Source: an uncultured Mycoplasmatota bacterium
Lineage (GTDB): Bacteria > Bacillota_I > Bacilli_A > RF39 > UBA660
Reading direction: 5' to 3'
NCBI GenBank assembly: GCA_900542735.1
Contig: UQOS01000039.1
Span: 1-10,575 of the forward strand
DNA: 10,575 bases
Below, piece after piece: positions 1 through 5,514 of this stretch. Both the position numbers and the translations under genes were made by a program. How positions within the stretch are numbered: the stretch's first letter is position 1; every line of letters begins with the position of its first letter. The notes under the pieces are model-generated. The model was not told the origin of the DNA and ran no database searches. It saw nothing but the letters and a program-made list of their open reading frames with translations.

Positions 1-2
1 CT

Positions 3-482
3 TATAGTGTAAATTATTTAAATAGTAAATCACTAGTAGCATCAACTACGAATAATTATAGTGGAATCTATGATATGAGTGGTGGAGCATGGGAATTTGT
101 AATGGGATATACAACAAGAGCAACAACAGTAGGTGGTTCTAGTGGTATCGTTAGTTTATACTCTAACTTCTTTAGTGATAGTACTTACTTAAAATATTGG
201 GATAAGTACACTTCAACTGCCGTTACAAATTATAATAATAGAATCTTAGGAGATGCAACTGGAGAAATGGGACCGTTTGGAAATGAAACAGCTCCGGATA
301 GAACTACAAGAAATAAATCTAGTTGGTACAAAGACTTTGCTGACTTTATTTATTCCTCTAACCCTTGGCGTGTACGTGGTGGTCATTGGGATAATGGTAC
401 ACTTGCTGGTATTTTTGCATTTGGTTACGATACCGGTGTGGCAGGTACAGCCTGTTCTTATCGAATTGTCTTAGCCCCCTAA
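3..482 (+). CDS. C-terminal part of an FGE-sulfatase/C-type-lectin-like surface protein (5' end outside window)
   Basis: The frame is open from the first base, so the gene begins upstream; 159 residues are visible. The sequence has the marks of the formylglycine-generating-enzyme-like (SUMF1/C-type lectin) fold: GIYDMSGGAWEFVMG near the start, then WRVRGGHWDNG, AGIFAF and a terminal YRIVLAP that matches the usual RGGSW...FRVVL ending. I see no catalytic cysteine pair of true formylglycine enzymes, so a binding or display role is more likely than sulfatase activation. Similar domains sit at the C-terminus of secreted proteins and of diversity-generating retroelement targets in gut Bacillota (family knowledge). 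The last 120 bases are about 48% G+C, well above the roughly 22% of the first 60 bases. The signal peptide or prepilin-like N-terminus, if any, is not visible. The fold is fairly sure; the function is unknown. Confidence 0.7.
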   Translation, partial: YSVNYLNSKSLVASTTNNYSGIYDMSGGAWEFVMGYTTRATTVGGSSGIVSLYSNFFSDSTYLKYWDKYTSTAVTNYNNRILGDATGEMGPFGNETAPDRTTRNKSSWYKDFADFIYSSNPWRVRGGHWDNGTLAGIFAFGYDTGVAGTACSYRIVLAP

Positions 483-547
483 TTACCATAATTTCCCATA
501 ATTCTTTTATATTTTTATCATAATCTTTTTATATACTGGTAGTGTTG

Positions 548-580
548 AAAGGAGAAGTGATAATAAATAATTCAATCTGA
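548..580 (+). other. Orphan ribosome binding site with no gene behind it
   Basis: AAAGGAG at 548-554 is a good Shine-Dalgarno, but no usable start follows. GTG at 557 is only 2 bases away and reads just 7 codons before TGA at 578-580. Where an ATG would be expected (about 563-568) the sequence is ATAAAT followed by stops. The rest of the roughly 195-base gap (483-677) holds T-rich runs, a 10-base direct repeat (CCATAATT at 486 and 496), an inverted repeat and a terminator. It looks like a decapitated gene start or a chance match. Confidence 0.3.
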
Positions 581-596
581 TATATAGAATATATCA
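578..596. repeat. Perfect inverted repeat, TGATATAT-3-ATATATCA
   Basis: Two 8-base arms (578-585 and 589-596) flank AGA. There is no T-run after it, so it is not a terminator. It lies in a gene-free stretch just after the orphan ribosome site. It could be a protein-binding operator or simply an AT-rich coincidence. Confidence 0.3.
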
Positions 597-644
597 ATAA
601 ACTTTGTATAAAAGTTTTCATAAATAAAATTACTCCTACTAATA

Positions 645-677
645 AAAAAGACTTTCCAATTTCTGGAAAGTCTTTTT
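645..677. terminator. Bidirectional intrinsic terminator
   Basis: A perfect 14-base-pair stem (645-658 with 664-677) encloses a 5-base loop ATTTC. The stem core is GACTTTCCA/TGGAAAGTC, with A-runs on the left and T-runs on the right, so it can stop transcription in both directions. It sits immediately after the stop codon of the leftward Tyr-rich gene and is the only convincing terminator for the rightward FGE-like gene. Confidence 0.9.
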
Positions 678-923
678 CTAATTATATGGATTATAGTAAT
701 AATTATTGCTATAATAAGTAGGGTACTGTAGATATGGATAATAATAGTATGGTTGTGGATAGTAGTAATTTGGTCTATTTGCATTTCCAATTGCGTATCC
801 AGCAACCCCACCTAATAATAATGGAGCAACAAATCCTCCAGCAAAGCGTTCATCATTATAATTTATAGTAGTTGGATACATATTTTGTTTAAATCTAGCC
901 ATATTATTATTGTATGAATACAT
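678..923 (-). CDS. Small tyrosine-rich protein with a glycine-zipper segment, function unknown
   Basis: An 81-residue protein that I cannot assign to a named family. It has three parts: an Asn-rich N-terminus (1-24), a hydrophobic Gly/Ala segment at about 28-47 (GGFVAPLLLGGVAGYAIGNA) that looks like a glycine-zipper membrane or self-association element, and a tail (51-81) in which 15 of 31 residues are tyrosine, mixed with Pro and Asn. The gene is convincing because AGAGGTGA precedes the ATG with about 5-7 bases of spacing, and a strong terminator begins right at its stop codon. The layout resembles short coat-like or envelope proteins of Bacillota, but that is only a compositional resemblance. 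It is transcribed alone, divergently from the aminopeptidase gene. Confidence 0.75.
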   Translation of the reverse strand: MYSYNNNMARFKQNMYPTTINYNDERFAGGFVAPLLLGGVAGYAIGNANRPNYYYPQPYYYYPYLQYPTYYSNNYYYNPYN

Positions 924-940
924 AAAATCACCTCTAAAGT

Positions 941-969
941 ATTTTATGTTTAAGAAAGGAAAGAGTGAA
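941..969 (-). promoter_or_regulatory. Candidate sigma-A promoter for the Tyr-rich protein gene
   Basis: On the minus strand, TTCACT (969-964) and TAAAAT (946-941) are separated by exactly 17 bases. The -35 box overlaps the start region of the divergent aminopeptidase gene. The predicted transcription start falls almost on the AGAGGTGA ribosome site, giving a leader of only about a dozen bases. That is unusual, so the call is tentative. Confidence 0.35.
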
Positions 970-970
970 A

Positions 971-2095
971 ATGAGTGAAAAATTAAAAGAATTAGCTAGT
1001 TTAATCGTTAACTATTCTATTCGAGTAGAAAAAGATGAAAGGGTACTAATTACGACACAGAGTCTTGAAACTCGTGAATTTGTTTCTTATTTAATTGAAG
1101 AAATCTATAAAAATGGTGGTGTACCTTGTTTAAAAATTAATGATCCAATTTTAGGAGCAAGACTTGCAGAGAAAAACAATGAAGGTAGAATTGAACTACT
1201 TAAGAAAATTCAAGAAAATGAAGTAGAATTATTTGATTCCTTCATCAATATTCGTTATGCTACCAATGATTATGAAAATAAAAATGTATCTGGAGAAATG
1301 TCAAAGAAATTAAGTCAAGCATTATTACCATCTAGTGATGTAAGAGTAAATCAAAGAAAGTGGGTATTATTAAATTATCCATCTCTACTTGATAGTTATA
1401 AAGCTAAAATGACATCTACAGAATTTATGGAATTTGCTCTTAAGGTTATGACCGTTAACTATAAAAGTATGAGTGAATTAATAAAGCCACTTAAAAAATT
1501 AATGGATAAAACAGATAAAGTAAGAATTGTATCACCTGGTACAGATATTACCTTTAGTATTAAAGGAATGGGTAGTATTCCTTGTGTAGGAGAAATGAAT
1601 ATACCAGATGGTGAATTATATAGTGCGCCAGTAAAAAATTCTGTAAATGGTACCATTACTTATAATACACCTAGTCCTTACCAAGGAAGAGTATATAATC
1701 ATGTATCTTTAGAATTTAAAGATGGAAAGATAATCAATGCTACTTGTGATGATGATAATGAAAAATTAAATGAAATCTTTAATACTGATGAAGGAGCTAG
1801 ATATGTAGGAGAGTTTTCTCTTGGATTTAATCCTGAAATCTTATACCCAATGGGTGATATCTTATATGATGAAAAAATATTAGGAAGTATTCACTTTACA
1901 CCAGGACAAGCCTATAAAGACTGTTATAATGGTAACGATTCAGGAATTCACTGGGATATGGTTTTAATTCAAAGAAAAGATTACGGTGGTGGAGAAATCT
2001 ACTTTGATGATGTTTTAATTAGAAAAGATGGTATGTTTGTGTTAGAAGAGTTAAAACCCTTAAACTTTAACTATAATGAAAAGGAAGCAGAGTAA
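971..2095 (+). CDS. M29-family metallo-aminopeptidase (aminopeptidase T/AmpS/PepS type)
   Basis: Encodes a 374-residue cytoplasmic exopeptidase of the thermophilic-aminopeptidase (M29) family, which removes N-terminal residues using two metal ions. The expected ligands are all present: Glu in NIPDGE (about residue 215), Glu in VGEFSLG (281), His in GSIHF (308), and the His and Asp of GIHWD (327 and 329). The N-terminus SEKLKELASLIVNYSIRVEK is typical. I chose ATG 971 rather than GTG 965, which is in the same frame, because AAAGGA at 955-960 lies 10 bases from the ATG but only 4 from the GTG. The protein is somewhat shorter than the usual 400-410 residues, with no break visible. It is a single gene whose stop codon abuts that of the convergent metallophosphoesterase. 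No clear promoter was found in the 47 bases upstream. Confidence 0.93.
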   Translation: MSEKLKELASLIVNYSIRVEKDERVLITTQSLETREFVSYLIEEIYKNGGVPCLKINDPILGARLAEKNNEGRIELLKKIQENEVELFDSFINIRYATNDYENKNVSGEMSKKLSQALLPSSDVRVNQRKWVLLNYPSLLDSYKAKMTSTEFMEFALKVMTVNYKSMSELIKPLKKLMDKTDKVRIVSPGTDITFSIKGMGSIPCVGEMNIPDGELYSAPVKNSVNGTITYNTPSPYQGRVYNHVSLEFKDGKIINATCDDDNEKLNEIFNTDEGARYVGEFSLGFNPEILYPMGDILYDEKILGSIHFTPGQAYKDCYNGNDSGIHWDMVLIQRKDYGGGEIYFDDVLIRKDGMFVLEELKPLNFNYNEKEAE

Positions 2096-2111
2096 TTACT
2101 TTGCTTCCTTT
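2080..2111. terminator. Palindromic convergent terminator built from both genes' stop codons
   Basis: A 32-base near-perfect palindrome is centred on TAA|TTA, the abutting stop codons of the two convergent genes. The arms are AAAGGAAGCAGAGTAA (2080-2095) and TTACTTTGCTTCCTTT (2096-2111), with one imperfect pair (G2090/T2101: G-U on the rightward RNA, C-A mismatch on the leftward). The flanking T-runs are short, so terminator strength is uncertain, but no other terminator serves either gene. Confidence 0.6.
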
Positions 2112-3013
2112 GTTAGTCTATATAAATTAATACTAGGGTGATTAAATAATCTAAATTCATACATACTAGTGCCAAGTCCACCAGATACATATAATTTTGT
2201 GTTTCCTAAAGTATATTCTTGATTATGATAAATCTTTCCTTCTTCTACTTTCATAATAGCGCCAAGCCCAGGTACTCTTATTTGACCATTATGAGTGTGT
2301 CCAGCTAGAATTAAATTTACAGAATACTTTTCTCTGATATTATCTGTAACATCAGGTTCATGAATTAGTGAAATCGTGTACAAATTGTCCATTTTATCGT
2401 AACTAAAAGCTTTATCAATATCACAGTCATTATGAATAATACTACCATTTCCAGTTAATAAAATAGGAATATTTCCTTGATAATAAATTAATTCATAAGT
2501 GTTATCTAAGATTTTAAAATTAGTCTGATTCATTACTTTTTCAAAGTTATCATTACTATAGTCATGATTTCCTTTAATTGCATATAAACCAGTTGAAGCT
2601 TCTATTTTATTTAAATAAGTTGTTAAAACTTTTAAATCATTTTCAGTAGTTGTTTTACTTTCTTCTATTAAATCACCAGTAAATACCACAATATCAGGTT
2701 TTAGTTTGTTGATTTTATTTACGATATTTTTTAATTCTTTTTCATGAATAGTAGATAAATAATGTAAATCAGAAAACTGTACAACTTTAAAACCATGAAA
2801 AGAGTCCGGTAATTGATTACTTTCTACTTTATATTCTCTAACAATTAATCCTTTAGTTCCAATAAAATGCATATATAGAATTAGTAATAAGAAAAGAGTA
2901 ATTAGTATAAAAATAATTTTGATAACTGTTTTTATACGCTTTGTGTTCTTTTCTTTTTTCTCTTCTTTTAAAAACTCTTTTTCTAACTTATCCGCTTTTT
3001 CTTCTCTTTTCAT
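2096..3013 (-). CDS. Membrane-anchored metallophosphoesterase (YkuE/YaeI-like)
   Basis: A 305-residue calcineurin-like phosphoesterase. A Lys/Glu-rich cytoplasmic N-terminus (1-28) is followed by one membrane segment (about 29-50) and then the two-metal catalytic domain, probably outside the membrane. All motif blocks are visible: SDLH (D82, H84), TGDL (D114), GNHD (N149, H150), LIHEPD (H218) and GHTHNGQ (H239, H241). The ending GGLGTS...EFRLFNHP is characteristic of the YkuE/YaeI branch, whose members act on phosphodiester or pyrophosphate lipid-type substrates such as UDP-diacylglucosamine or lipid-linked intermediates; the actual substrate here is unknown. The ATG overlaps the stop of the upstream CPBP gene (ATGA), implying translational coupling. 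Confidence 0.92.
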   Translation of the reverse strand: MKREEKADKLEKEFLKEEKKEKNTKRIKTVIKIIFILITLFLLLILYMHFIGTKGLIVREYKVESNQLPDSFHGFKVVQFSDLHYLSTIHEKELKNIVNKINKLKPDIVVFTGDLIEESKTTTENDLKVLTTYLNKIEASTGLYAIKGNHDYSNDNFEKVMNQTNFKILDNTYELIYYQGNIPILLTGNGSIIHNDCDIDKAFSYDKMDNLYTISLIHEPDVTDNIREKYSVNLILAGHTHNGQIRVPGLGAIMKVEEGKIYHNQEYTLGNTKLYVSGGLGTSMYEFRLFNHPSINLYRLTKEAK

Positions 3014-3717
3014 AATAAAATCATAGCACCTCCTATTAAAGATAAAGTAGTTAATGCAGTATTATGAAAAATATGCATAATAATAGAAGTATAAATATTA
3101 TCTGTTTTTTGATACATATAACCAAAAGCAATTCCTAAAGAACTATATGGAATAATATAGAATAAATCCCATAGACTATTTAAAGATAAAATAACATGTA
3201 AACCACCAAATATTAGTCCTGATGCTAACACAAATAAAGTTTTATTCGTAAATACTTCACGAAAAGCTTTTCTAAAAGTTAATTCTTCAATGATAGGAGC
3301 AAGAATTCCTACTGCTATAATAGACAAAAATCTAGAAGAATGAATTAACTGTTGTACGCCTTCTTCGTTACCAGCTTTTGCACTTGTGATAAATAGTCCT
3401 ATAAAAATATTAGAAATTACCATAATGATAAGGCCAATAAACCAATATTTAATTCCAGTATCAATAATACTATTAAAGTTTTCTTTTAACTTTTTAAAAT
3501 CCTTTTTTAAGTCTTTATAGTAAATAAATACTAAGATAATTAGTAAGATACTATCTGAAAAAGTAGTCAGTAATAATTGTTGATAGTTAGTAATATTACT
3601 AATATCTATATGGAATAATCTAATAGGAATTAGTTGAAAAAGAGATGCTAGAAAAAATAAAGTAACAATTATAATTAATTTAGGTATTTTTTTAATATTT
3701 ATAAATTCTGATTTCAT
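3010..3717 (-). CDS. CPBP-family intramembrane metalloprotease (Abi/CAAX-prenyl-protease-like)
   Basis: A 235-residue polytopic membrane protein with about seven hydrophobic segments (roughly 14-34, 54-67, 92-113, 131-147, 161-178, 185-203 and 221-235). The three family signatures are intact: EELTFR (E144, E145, R149), FGGLH (F170, H174) and HIFHN (H215, N219). Bacterial members are proposed intramembrane proteases, some linked to bacteriocin self-immunity or surface-protein processing; the substrate here is unknown. GAAGGA lies about 5 bases before the ATG. It is the first gene of a two-gene leftward operon, overlapping the metallophosphoesterase start by 4 bases (ATGA). It is divergent from the rimP operon; only weak -10-like sequences (TATGAT, GATAAT) are visible upstream. 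Confidence 0.92.
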   Translation of the reverse strand: MKSEFINIKKIPKLIIIVTLFFLASLFQLIPIRLFHIDISNITNYQQLLLTTFSDSILLIILVFIYYKDLKKDFKKLKENFNSIIDTGIKYWFIGLIIMVISNIFIGLFITSAKAGNEEGVQQLIHSSRFLSIIAVGILAPIIEELTFRKAFREVFTNKTLFVLASGLIFGGLHVILSLNSLWDLFYIIPYSSLGIAFGYMYQKTDNIYTSIIMHIFHNTALTTLSLIGGAMILL

Positions 3718-3778
3718 ATAATCCTTCTTTCTATCATAATATTATCATAAGTTTCTTAAAAACTGTTCTTTTTTTCAT

Positions 3779-3792
3779 AAATTCATGAATTT
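3779..3792. repeat. 14-base perfect palindrome AAATTCATGAATTT between divergent genes
   Basis: A perfect two-fold symmetric site with no spacer, about 60 bases upstream of the CPBP gene and 27 bases before the -10 box of the rimP operon. The position would suit a repressor site controlling either direction, but AT-rich palindromes of this size also arise by chance. Confidence 0.25.
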
Positions 3793-3815
3793 TTCTATGT
3801 AAAATAATAAAAATA

Positions 3816-3824
3816 TGATATAAT
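3816..3824 (+). promoter_or_regulatory. Extended -10 promoter of the rimP-nusA-infB operon
   Basis: TGATATAAT combines a TG element with a consensus TATAAT (3819-3824). The -35 region 17-18 bases upstream (around CTATGTA) is poor, as is often seen with extended -10 promoters. The transcription start should fall near 3831, just ahead of the leader hairpin. Confidence 0.75.
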
Positions 3825-3834
3825 TTAGTTACAG

Positions 3835-3857
3835 CGAGTGGGAAACCACTCGATTTT
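3835..3857 (+). promoter_or_regulatory. Leader hairpin upstream of rimP, possible attenuator
   Basis: CGAGTGG (3835-3841) pairs perfectly with CCACTCG (3846-3852) across a GAAA tetraloop, followed by ATTTTGTTT. It would form at the very 5' end of the operon mRNA. A GC-rich hairpin with a U-rich tail is common just before rimP in Bacillota. In Bacillus subtilis the corresponding nusA operon is autoregulated by NusA-stimulated termination (known there; inferred here). The 7-pair stem and interrupted U-run suggest a weak, factor-dependent terminator, or else a 5' stabilising structure. Confidence 0.65.
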
Positions 3858-3884
3858 GTTTAGAAAAAAGGAGGAATTTGATAA

Positions 3885-4145
3885 ATGAAAGAAAAAATTA
3901 TAGCTGAAATTGGAAATAAGTTAGATGATTTGAATCTTTTTATTGATGATATTACTTATGGTAAGGTTGATAATGAGAATACTCTAACGATTATTTTAGA
4001 TAGCAGTGAAATAATTCCTTTAAACAAGGTAGTAATGGCAACTAGAATTATTAATCCTATTTTGGATAAATTAGATTTGATTAAGGAAAGTTATACACTT
4101 GATGTGTATGCAAAAGAAAAGGGAGATGTAAAAAATGAATGGTAA
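3885..4145 (+). CDS. rimP: Ribosome maturation factor RimP, N-terminal domain only
   Basis: RimP assists 30S subunit maturation. This 86-residue protein aligns by eye with the N-terminal domain only: a short helix, a strand pattern like FIDDITYGKV...NTLTIILD, then the helix beginning IIPLNKVVMATRIINPILD. The usual SSPGxxRPL segment is replaced by YTLDVYAKEKGD, after which the protein ends. The C-terminal SH3-like domain (family length about 150) is absent. I see no leftover coding for it, because the frame runs directly into nusA, overlapping its start by 11 bases. The start has a strong AAAGGAGGAA ribosome site. Identification rests mainly on position before nusA plus N-domain similarity. 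Whether it still works in 30S maturation is open. Confidence 0.8.
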   Translation: MKEKIIAEIGNKLDDLNLFIDDITYGKVDNENTLTIILDSSEIIPLNKVVMATRIINPILDKLDLIKESYTLDVYAKEKGDVKNEW

Positions 4146-5226
4146 AGAATTTATTAAAGCTGTTGATTTAGTAGAAAAGGAAAAAGGCATTGATAGAGAA
4201 ATTATATTTGAAGCTATGGAAAATGCTTTAATGGCAGCTTATAAGAGAAATACAGGTATTCAAAATTCTAAAGTAGTTATTAATAAGAAGACTGGAGATA
4301 TCAAAGTATATTCTTATTTAACAGTAGTAGAAGATGATGATCCTAACGATTTTGAAAGAGAAGACATTGATTTAGATACTGAAATTAGTTTAACAGATGC
4401 TAGAAAAATCAATAAGAGTCTTAATATTGGAGATACTATTGATACAGAAGTTACACCAAAAGATTTTGGTAGAGTAGCAACTTCTACTGCTAAACAAGTA
4501 TTAATTCAAAAGATTAGAGAAGCTGAGAGAAATAGCATTTTAAATGAACTTGGTGATAAACAAGATGAAATGTTAATTGGTACTGTTGAACTTGAAGATA
4601 CTGATAATTATTATATTAATTTAGGAAGAAGTAATGGTATTTTACCTAAAAAAGAATGTATACCTGGTGAAAAGATTCAAATGGGTAGTCAAATTAAAGT
4701 ATATGTCACAAAAGTAGATTCTAATAGTAAAGGATTATTAATCTTACTTTCTAGAACACATTATGGTTTTGTGAAAAGATTATTTGAACTTGAAATTCCT
4801 GAAATTAGTGATGGTTCTGTTTTAGTTTATAGTGTAGCAAGAGAAGCAGGATTCCGTAGTAAAGTAGCAGTATATTCTGAAAAAGCTAACATTGATCCAA
4901 TTGGTGCTTGTATTGGTGAAAAAGGTAGTAGAATTGCGAATATCTTAGAAGAACTTCACGGTGAAAAAGTAGATATCGTAAAATATGATAAAGACCCACA
5001 AGTATTTATTGAAAATGCACTTGCTCCTGCTAAAGATTTAAAGGTTTTAATTATGGATCCTAAAAAACAAGAAGCATTAGTAGTTGCTGATGGTGATAAT
5101 TTCTCACTTGCAATTGGTAAAAAGGGAATGAATGCAAGATTAGCATCTCGTCTAACAAAATATAAAATTGATATTAAGAATAGTACCCAAGCTAGTGAAC
5201 TTGGTATTAACTTTAGGGAAGAATAA
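4135..5226 (+). CDS. nusA: Transcription termination/antitermination factor NusA
   Basis: A 363-residue protein, close to the usual Bacillota length of about 370 and lacking the acidic C-terminal repeats of proteobacterial NusA. The order is an N-terminal RNA-polymerase-binding domain (about 1-125), an S1 domain (about 143-207), then KH1 with GEKG at 261-264 and KH2 with GKKG at 328-331. The link LSRTHYGFVKRLFELEIPEI is a strong family signature. NusA binds the elongating polymerase, promotes pausing and intrinsic termination, and takes part in rRNA antitermination. It starts inside the 3' end of rimP (11-base overlap) and ends 2 bases before rnpM, so the three are translated as a tight group. 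Confidence 0.98.
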   Translation: MNGKEFIKAVDLVEKEKGIDREIIFEAMENALMAAYKRNTGIQNSKVVINKKTGDIKVYSYLTVVEDDDPNDFEREDIDLDTEISLTDARKINKSLNIGDTIDTEVTPKDFGRVATSTAKQVLIQKIREAERNSILNELGDKQDEMLIGTVELEDTDNYYINLGRSNGILPKKECIPGEKIQMGSQIKVYVTKVDSNSKGLLILLSRTHYGFVKRLFELEIPEISDGSVLVYSVAREAGFRSKVAVYSEKANIDPIGACIGEKGSRIANILEELHGEKVDIVKYDKDPQVFIENALAPAKDLKVLIMDPKKQEALVVADGDNFSLAIGKKGMNARLASRLTKYKIDIKNSTQASELGINFREE

Positions 5227-5228
5227 TT

Positions 5229-5492
5229 ATGAAAGTTAAAAAGATTCCTATGAGAATGTGTTCTGTAACTCGTGAAAGATTTCCAAAACAAGAATTACTT
5301 AGAGTTGTGAAAACTAAAGAAGGAGAAGTTAAAGTGGATTTAACTGGAAAATTAAACGGTCATGGAGCATATATTAAAAAAGATTTAGAAGTATTAGAAA
5401 AAGCTAAAAAATCAAAAGCTTTAGCAAGATGCTTAGAAACAGAAATTACTGATGATATTTATAATGAAATTGAAAGTATTATAAGTAAATAA
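5229..5492 (+). CDS. rnpM: RNase P modulator RnpM (YlxR, DUF448)
   Basis: An 87-residue protein with the YlxR fold signatures RMCSVTRERFPKQELLRVV (9-27), the acidic/basic strand VKVDLTGKLNG and GHGAYI (44-49; GRGAYI in most relatives). In Bacillus subtilis YlxR binds the RNase P RNA and modulates its activity, hence RnpM. Its place directly after nusA is the conserved one. It begins 2 bases after the nusA stop, with AGGGAAG inside the end of nusA as ribosome site. The expected next gene, ylxQ (an L7Ae-type RNA-binding protein), is absent. Confidence 0.93.
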   Translation: MKVKKIPMRMCSVTRERFPKQELLRVVKTKEGEVKVDLTGKLNGHGAYIKKDLEVLEKAKKSKALARCLETEITDDIYNEIESIISK

Positions 5493-5514
5493 TGATACTA
5501 GGGGGGTGAAGTAG

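Noticed and set aside
253..474. 73-residue hydrophobic frame inside the FGE-like gene
   Set aside because: An out-of-frame reading of a clearly homologous coding region, with no ribosome site.
599..617. AAACTTT-GTATA-AAAGTTT hairpin as a terminator
   Set aside because: A weak 7-pair AT-rich stem followed by TTCATAAAT rather than a T-run; the hairpin at 645-677 is far better.
572..811. 79-residue leftward frame overlapping the Tyr-rich gene
   Set aside because: It runs through the bidirectional terminator hairpin, is low-complexity Ile/Thr/His sequence and competes with the well-supported gene at 678-923.
965..970. GTG 965 as start of the aminopeptidase
   Set aside because: Only 4 bases from the ribosome site, and it adds just two residues ahead of a typical family N-terminus at ATG 971.
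3738..3760. Promoter for the CPBP-metallophosphoesterase operon
   Set aside because: Several -10-like hexamers (TATGAT, GATAAT) occur, but no -35 partner of comparable quality; in AT-rich DNA this is not enough to call a site.
4956..5291. 111-residue reading frame antisense to the end of nusA
   Set aside because: It lies wholly opposite strongly conserved coding sequence, has no convincing ribosome site and no recognisable domain; a frame shadow of nusA and rnpM.
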